Assembly: GCA_002359055.1 (NCBI GenBank)
Contig: DEQC01000028.1
Location: 1 to 17,511, forward strand
From: Flavobacteriales bacterium UBA3376
Lineage (GTDB): Bacteria > Bacteroidota > Bacteroidia > Flavobacteriales > Weeksellaceae
DNA: 17,511 nt
Direction of reading: 5' to 3'
In this document: piece after piece, positions 13,159 through 17,511 of the stretch
How positions within the stretch are numbered: position 1 is the stretch's first letter
Layout of the letters: the number at the start of each line of letters is the position of its first letter
Position numbers and translations under genes: made by a program
Notes under the pieces: model-generated
The model's input: the letters and a program-made list of their open reading frames with translations, nothing else
Told to the model about the DNA's origin: nothing
Databases searched by the model: none

Positions 13159-13959
13159 ATGAAAAGCTATTTTATACTTTTTTACACCACTTTGGCTTTT
13201 GGTTTTTGTTTGGCTCAAAAACTGATTCCTATTGATACAATTGCATTGAATATCAATGGAAAAATCACTGATTTTGGAGCAGATGACTTCCATTCGGTGT
13301 ATTATATTTTGAATTCAACTGAATTGAACAAGTTGGATTTAAAAACAGCTAAAAAGTCGAATTTCACCAATCATACCGTTTTAGAAGATTTAAATACTCA
13401 GAATGTTTTACAAATCAGTTTGAAATCAGGTTTTTTCAATTTGTTATTGTTGGACAATCAATTGAATTTACTCCAAGATCCAATTTCATTGTTTGAGGAT
13501 TCAAACTTTTCACCTACTTTGACTGCAGTTGTTGACACAAATTATCTATGGGGTTATGATCCTGTGATTCAGCGTTTGATTTTATGGAATTTTCGGGAAA
13601 GAAATATTTATAGACAATCGGTTATTTTAACAGATAAAGCGACTGACGGATATTTTTCGGATTTGATTTATGACAAAGGAAAAGTTTATTTGATCGGTAT
13701 CAATAAGATTTTAGAGTTTGATGAATATGCCAATTTGAATCGATTCATTGCTATAAATTCAGAATTTGAACAAATTCAAATCAGAGATCAATCGGTTTAT
13801 TATTCAATCAAAGGCGAATTATTCAAGTTAAATTTAACTTCAGAAACTATAGAAGAAATCGAAGTGATTTCAGGTTTCGATTATTTTTCTACAAATACGA
13901 CTGATCTTTTTGTCTTAAAGGATAAGCTTATTTATATTTACAAACATCAAAAACCTTAA
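13159..13959 (+). CDS. Secreted protein of unknown function upstream of deoxynucleoside kinase
   Basis: 266 aa with an N-terminal signal peptide (MKSYFILFYTTLAFGFCLAQ, cut probably after Ala19), hence exported. The remainder has many short beta strands separated by turns (for example VYYILNSTELNKLDL, TNYLWGYDPVIQRLILWNF, KVYLIGINKILEFDEYANL, DLFVLKDKLIYIYK), a pattern suggesting a beta-propeller-like fold with degenerate repeats. I recognise no catalytic motif. It lies four bases before the deoxynucleoside kinase start, so the two genes form an operon; a functional link is not evident. It is the first chromosomal gene right of the integrated element. Confidence 0.8.
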   Translation: MKSYFILFYTTLAFGFCLAQKLIPIDTIALNINGKITDFGADDFHSVYYILNSTELNKLDLKTAKKSNFTNHTVLEDLNTQNVLQISLKSGFFNLLLLDNQLNLLQDPISLFEDSNFSPTLTAVVDTNYLWGYDPVIQRLILWNFRERNIYRQSVILTDKATDGYFSDLIYDKGKVYLIGINKILEFDEYANLNRFIAINSEFEQIQIRDQSVYYSIKGELFKLNLTSETIEEIEVISGFDYFSTNTTDLFVLKDKLIYIYKHQKP

Positions 13960-13963
13960 TAAA

Positions 13964-14578
13964 ATGCACATTGCCATTGCAGGAAATATTGGAGCGGGTA
14001 AAACCACTTTGACAAAACTATTAGCAAAAAATTTCAACTGGAAAGCTCAATTTGAAGCAGTTGACAACAATCCTTATCTGGATGATTTTTATAATGATAT
14101 GGAGAAATGGTCTTTCAATCTTCAAATTTATTTTTTAGGAAGTCGATTCAGTCAGGTAAAGGAAATCAGAGAAAGTGGTGAAAATATCATTCAGGACCGA
14201 ACGATACATGAAGATGCGCATATTTTTGCAAGCAATTTACATGATATGGGACTTCTACAGACACGTGATTATGAAAATTATCTCACGGTTTTCAATTTGA
14301 TGAATTCATTTGTACAAGCGCCAGATTTGCTAATATATTTGCGTGCTTCGATTCCTACTTTGGTCAAACAAATTCAACAAAGAGGTAGAGATTATGAAAG
14401 TTCAATTAGCATTGAATATTTGAATCGATTGAATGAAAAGTATGAGAGTTGGGTAAAAAGTTATGATGAAGGAAAACTTTTGATCATAGATGTAGACGAT
14501 TTGGACTTTGTAAATAATCCTGAAGATTTGAGTTATATTTATAATAAAGTCGATGCAGAAATCAACGGCTTGTTTTAA
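13964..14578 (+). CDS. Deoxynucleoside kinase
   Basis: 204 aa, cytoplasmic. It phosphorylates deoxynucleosides to monophosphates for the nucleotide salvage pathway. The P-loop is GNIGAGKTT at 7-15, and Glu31 (FEAVDNNPYLDDFY) matches the catalytic-base region. The motif QDRTIHEDAHIF at 77-88 corresponds to the ERS/DRS motif, and the LID region is RGRDYE at 140-145. Length and motifs match bacterial dAK/dGK-type enzymes rather than type-I thymidine kinases. Base preference (dA, dG or both) cannot be read with certainty; the DRT variant and Bacteroidota context do not decide it. It is the second gene of an operon with the upstream secreted protein and ends before a strong bidirectional terminator. 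Confidence 0.92.
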   Translation: MHIAIAGNIGAGKTTLTKLLAKNFNWKAQFEAVDNNPYLDDFYNDMEKWSFNLQIYFLGSRFSQVKEIRESGENIIQDRTIHEDAHIFASNLHDMGLLQTRDYENYLTVFNLMNSFVQAPDLLIYLRASIPTLVKQIQQRGRDYESSISIEYLNRLNEKYESWVKSYDEGKLLIIDVDDLDFVNNPEDLSYIYNKVDAEINGLF

Positions 14579-14603
14579 TCGTTAAATAATTTGTTTTGCA
14601 AAT

Positions 14604-14643
14604 AAAAAAAGAGTGTTGATTCTTAAATCAACACTCTTTTTTT
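14604..14643. terminator. Bidirectional terminator between converging genes
   Basis: A perfect 18-bp stem (14604-14621 with 14626-14643) including A7/T7 tails and a CTTA loop. GAGTGTTGATT is the G/C-containing part. It serves both the rightward kinase operon and the leftward receptor gene, whose stop is 17 bases away. Confidence 0.95.
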
Positions 14644-14660
14644 GTTATTGTTTTGAGGAA

Positions 14661-17108
14661 TTAGATTTGTCCAATTCCTTCCATTTCAAATTCATCTTGT
14701 GAATTGTTTTGATTTCTTCTTTGCTCACGTTTGGATTGATTGAATCTATAAGTGAAGCTTAAATTGATCGATCTTACGCTCCATCTGTACTTCGAATCGA
14801 TGTGGAAATCATCGCCAAAAGAAGTCATTCTAAATGCTCGTGTGTTGAATAAATCTCTTACACTTGCGGTCAAAGTTGCGTTATCGTCGAATAAATCTTT
14901 ACTGATTGACAAGTCCACTCCATATATAGGTTTTCTTTCACTTTGAGCAGTTTTACTTCCACCTCTATACATTCCTGTCAATTGTACATTGAAATCTTTC
15001 GGCAAAGTGAAAGTTGAACTCAAACGTCCAAACCAACTGAATCCATCCCCATCAAAACTTGTAGTTCTCGAAACCATTTCACCATCAGCGTTCAAATACG
15101 AATCTGTGTATTCACCTCGGGTTGTGTATCCGTATAAATTGACGTTACCCATCAAATTCCACCAACTAAATGGTCTGATCATCATGGTCAAATCTCCACC
15201 ATATCTTTCATCAGTTCCTATGTTAATTGGTTTAGAAACAATCACACCGTTTTCATCAACTGATTGATAACGTTGAATATTATCTTTTGTATGGGAGAAA
15301 TAAACATTTGGCGTCAACATTAGTTTACCAATTTTCATGATATAAGAAAGTTCGTATGAATCAGTATATTGTGGATTCAAATCAGGATTTCCCATTCTCA
15401 TATTTCTATTGTTGGCATAAGAAGTATATGGAATCAAATCCCAACCTCTTGGTCTTCTTATTCTTCTACTATAACTCACCTGAAGTTGAGCATCATCGTG
15501 AAATTCATAACTCAAAAATAAACTTGGGAAGAAATCAACATAATCTTTGTTGATTGTTTCTTCGTTCAGAATAGATTTTACTGTTACATCAGAATTTTCC
15601 ATACGTAAACCTGCGAAGAATGAAAAATCTCCAAAAGCTCTACCATACTGTGCATAAGCAGCATATACATTTTGCAAATAATCGGTTCTATTGGCAAATT
15701 CTGTTACGGGTGTCCAAGTTCCATCTTCAAAATTATCTACTTTGAAATCGGTTAAATTCCCTGAGAATTCACCTCTCATTCCTAATTCCAATCTTCCATT
15801 ATTCTCAAATGGGCGAACGTAATCTGCAGATAAATTTATATTTCTTCTGTATTGATCATTGAACGCTCTTTCGGTGGTATTGATTAAATTTCCAGTTTCA
15901 ACGAACATTCCATCTTCTTTTCCTTCAGAATAAGTCACTCTCGCATCTACGTTCAATTCGTGACCTTTGGTATCGAATTCGTGTTTGAAGTTGAAATTAC
16001 CTTCTAAGTTAAAGTTTTTATCGTCTTCGTCTTGTGATCTTAGAGAAGAAGAAATCTCATTCATATCAGCATCATAATCGTAATAATTGATTCGAGATTT
16101 GTTCAAGTTATCACCGCTTCTAACATTGGCAGAAATTGTAAAAGTATTTTTATCGTCCAAGAGATACTCAGTTCCAAGCATCGCATTGAAACCATTTCTT
16201 GTTCTACCACCTTCACCATTCATATCTTCGTACCAAGGAATTCCATCGGCATCATATCGAGTAGTGAAAGACTCTCTTCTATTTTCTCTATCGGAATAAC
16301 GATATCCGAAATTAGTAAAGTGATTCCATTTTCCAACTCTATAGTTTAAACTAACAGAAGCACCAGCAGTCGTTGGATGACCACCATAAACATTGACAGA
16401 ACCATTCAATCCTCTCAGTCTTCCTTTTTTCAAAACGATGTTAATAATTCCTGCACTTCCTTCAGCTTCATATCGAGCCGATGGATTAGTAATTACTTCT
16501 ACTCTTTCAACAATATCAGCAGGTAAACTTTGCAAAGCTTGTGCTGGGTCCGAAATTCCTATAAGAGAAGATGGCTTACCGTCGATAAGGATTCTAACAT
16601 TTTCATTTCCTCTAAGACTTACATTACCTTCGCCATCTACTTGCACTGAAGGAACGTTATCCAAGGCTTCAGACAATGAGCTACTACTCGCCATTACATC
16701 TTGCGACATATCATAGACTCTTTTATCTAAATCTATTCGATAGGCTTGTCTGCTGCTACCGGTAATAACTGCACCTTCAAGCGCAATCACCTCACCTTGA
16801 TCCATTTTGATATTTTCTAATCTGATGTTTCTATTCAAGATTAATTCTCTTTCGTAAGCAACTCCAGCAAAAGTTTCTATAGATAGGAGATAATTACCTT
16901 CTTCGGCTTCTAAAGAATATTCACCGGCATCGGTAGTAAAATCTTCTGCAACTATATCAAATGTTTCTTGATCCAATAAGGTAACAGTGGCAAATTCTAA
17001 AGGTTGTCCTTGACTATCAACGACTTTACCTTTAACATTATAAACTTGTGAAAACAAAATACTTGCAGTGAATATAAAAACTGCGGTGAGGACTTTTTTG
17101 GCTAACAT
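14661..17108 (-). CDS. Outer-membrane TonB-dependent receptor with CarboxypepD-regulatory-like domain
   Basis: 815 aa. Signal peptide 1-20 (MLAKKVLTAVFIFTASILFS), a carboxypeptidase-regulatory-like beta domain at about 23-105 (VKGKVVDSQGQPLEFATVTL), and a plug domain at about 112-228, including LSEALDNVPSVQVDGEGNVSLRG, VRILIDGKPSS and VERVEVITNPSARYEAEGSAGIINI. A large beta barrel follows, with the C-terminal strands at SINLSFTYRF, and the protein ends in an acidic tail (DEFEMEGIGQI). This is the Bacteroidota receptor type without a SusC-like partner, since no SusD gene lies nearby. It takes up an unknown ligand through the outer membrane using TonB energy. It follows a small periplasmic-protein gene on the same strand after a terminator, so it may have its own promoter, though no good TAnnTTTG box was found. 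Confidence 0.93.
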   Translation of the reverse strand: MLAKKVLTAVFIFTASILFSQVYNVKGKVVDSQGQPLEFATVTLLDQETFDIVAEDFTTDAGEYSLEAEEGNYLLSIETFAGVAYERELILNRNIRLENIKMDQGEVIALEGAVITGSSRQAYRIDLDKRVYDMSQDVMASSSSLSEALDNVPSVQVDGEGNVSLRGNENVRILIDGKPSSLIGISDPAQALQSLPADIVERVEVITNPSARYEAEGSAGIINIVLKKGRLRGLNGSVNVYGGHPTTAGASVSLNYRVGKWNHFTNFGYRYSDRENRRESFTTRYDADGIPWYEDMNGEGGRTRNGFNAMLGTEYLLDDKNTFTISANVRSGDNLNKSRINYYDYDADMNEISSSLRSQDEDDKNFNLEGNFNFKHEFDTKGHELNVDARVTYSEGKEDGMFVETGNLINTTERAFNDQYRRNINLSADYVRPFENNGRLELGMRGEFSGNLTDFKVDNFEDGTWTPVTEFANRTDYLQNVYAAYAQYGRAFGDFSFFAGLRMENSDVTVKSILNEETINKDYVDFFPSLFLSYEFHDDAQLQVSYSRRIRRPRGWDLIPYTSYANNRNMRMGNPDLNPQYTDSYELSYIMKIGKLMLTPNVYFSHTKDNIQRYQSVDENGVIVSKPINIGTDERYGGDLTMMIRPFSWWNLMGNVNLYGYTTRGEYTDSYLNADGEMVSRTTSFDGDGFSWFGRLSSTFTLPKDFNVQLTGMYRGGSKTAQSERKPIYGVDLSISKDLFDDNATLTASVRDLFNTRAFRMTSFGDDFHIDSKYRWSVRSINLSFTYRFNQSKREQRRNQNNSQDEFEMEGIGQI

Positions 17109-17130
17109 TGTCTAATTTAAGTTTTACAAT

Positions 17131-17158
17131 AAAAATGCCTTCGCATGTGAAGGCATTT
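17131..17158 (-). terminator. Terminator between the LTxxQ-like gene and the receptor gene
   Basis: Read leftward: AAATGCCTTC, 6-base loop, GAAGGCATTT followed by further T (complement of A run 17131-17135). A 10-bp perfect stem 22 bases after the upstream stop. Some read-through into the receptor gene is possible. Confidence 0.8.
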
Positions 17159-17179
17159 ATTTAATATTTATATAATTAA

Positions 17180-17511
17180 TTATTTCAATTCTACTGAAGA
17201 ATTTGAAACTTTCATTTGTTCTTTAGCTTTTTCTAAAGCTTGTCTTTTCTGCAATTGCTCAGCTGTCAACAAAGCATCGATTTCTTTTTGTCTTTGTTCA
17301 TTCAACAATTGAAAATCTTTAGCAGTACCTGTTGCTCTAATGTCTGTTTTTTTCGCTGTGTACTTATCGTAGATTGCAAGAATCTCTGCTTTTTGAGTTG
17401 CAGATAAACCTAATTCAGTTTGCATTCTATCGAGATTATTTACAACTTCAACAGGTTGTGCTGTATTTGGTTTTTGTTGAGCATTTGCAAAGCCTACAAA
17501 CGTAAATACAG
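17180..17511 (-). CDS. Small periplasmic LTxxQ-like protein, 5' end outside the window
   Basis: The frame is open through the right edge, so the N-terminus is missing. The first visible residues (VFTFVGFANA then QQKPN) are the end of a signal peptide, so the true start is just beyond the window, and the Met at 17425 is internal. The mature protein is short and helical with LGLSATQKAEILAIYDKY and DALLTAEQLQKRQALEKAKEQ. The paired (L)xxxQ and LTAEQ motifs resemble Spy/CpxP-type LTxxQ periplasmic proteins, which sense or chaperone envelope proteins. Family assignment is tentative. It lies upstream of the TonB-dependent receptor, separated by a terminator. Confidence 0.75.
   Translation of the reverse strand, partial: VFTFVGFANAQQKPNTAQPVEVVNNLDRMQTELGLSATQKAEILAIYDKYTAKKTDIRATGTAKDFQLLNEQRQKEIDALLTAEQLQKRQALEKAKEQMKVSNSSVELK

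Overview
The window is AT-rich and reads as a chromosomal piece from a Bacteroidota bacterium, most likely Flavobacteriaceae. The evidence is a fused ResB/CcsA cytochrome c maturation protein, a bacillithiol deacetylase, lipoproteins with a Cys right after the signal peptide, a TonB-dependent receptor with an N-terminal carboxypeptidase-regulatory-like domain, TAnnTTTG -7 promoter boxes and few Shine-Dalgarno sites. No species can be named from sequence alone.

Left chromosomal block (1-6442, all rightward). A tight cluster, ccsBA (5' end outside the window), a Cys-type glutathione peroxidase and bshB1, links cytochrome c assembly with thiol and peroxide chemistry. tRNA-His(GTG) follows with its own promoter and terminator. 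Next comes a lipoprotein zinc peptidase resembling family M49, and 10 bases after it tRNA-Arg(TCG).

Integrated element (about 6443-12998). A 13-bp direct repeat, the last 13 bases of the tRNA-Arg acceptor/T-arm sequence before the discriminator base, recurs at 12999-13011. The enclosed 6.56 kb behaves as one mobile unit and every gene in it points left. In transcription order they are a tyrosine recombinase, a small MerR/excisionase-type protein, two more small DNA-binding proteins, a 798-aa replication protein, a gene-free iteron array that looks like a replication origin, and three small genes, the last of which has a phage-type GRPKGSKNK motif. Terminators close the operon at the left end. 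The replication protein combines polymerase superfamily A-like motifs A, B and C (the TV-Pol type known from virophages and some bacterial mobile elements) with a C-terminal superfamily 3 helicase. The organisation suggests a self-replicating integrative element or phage satellite. No structural, conjugation or defence gene is recognisable.

Right chromosomal block (13012-17511). A secreted protein of unknown function and a deoxynucleoside kinase read rightward. They converge across a bidirectional terminator on a leftward outer-membrane TonB-dependent receptor, which lies downstream of a truncated gene for a small periplasmic LTxxQ-like protein.

The item most worth pursuing is the element: its polymerase-helicase protein, the phased origin array beside it, and the short repeats shared by its two ends.
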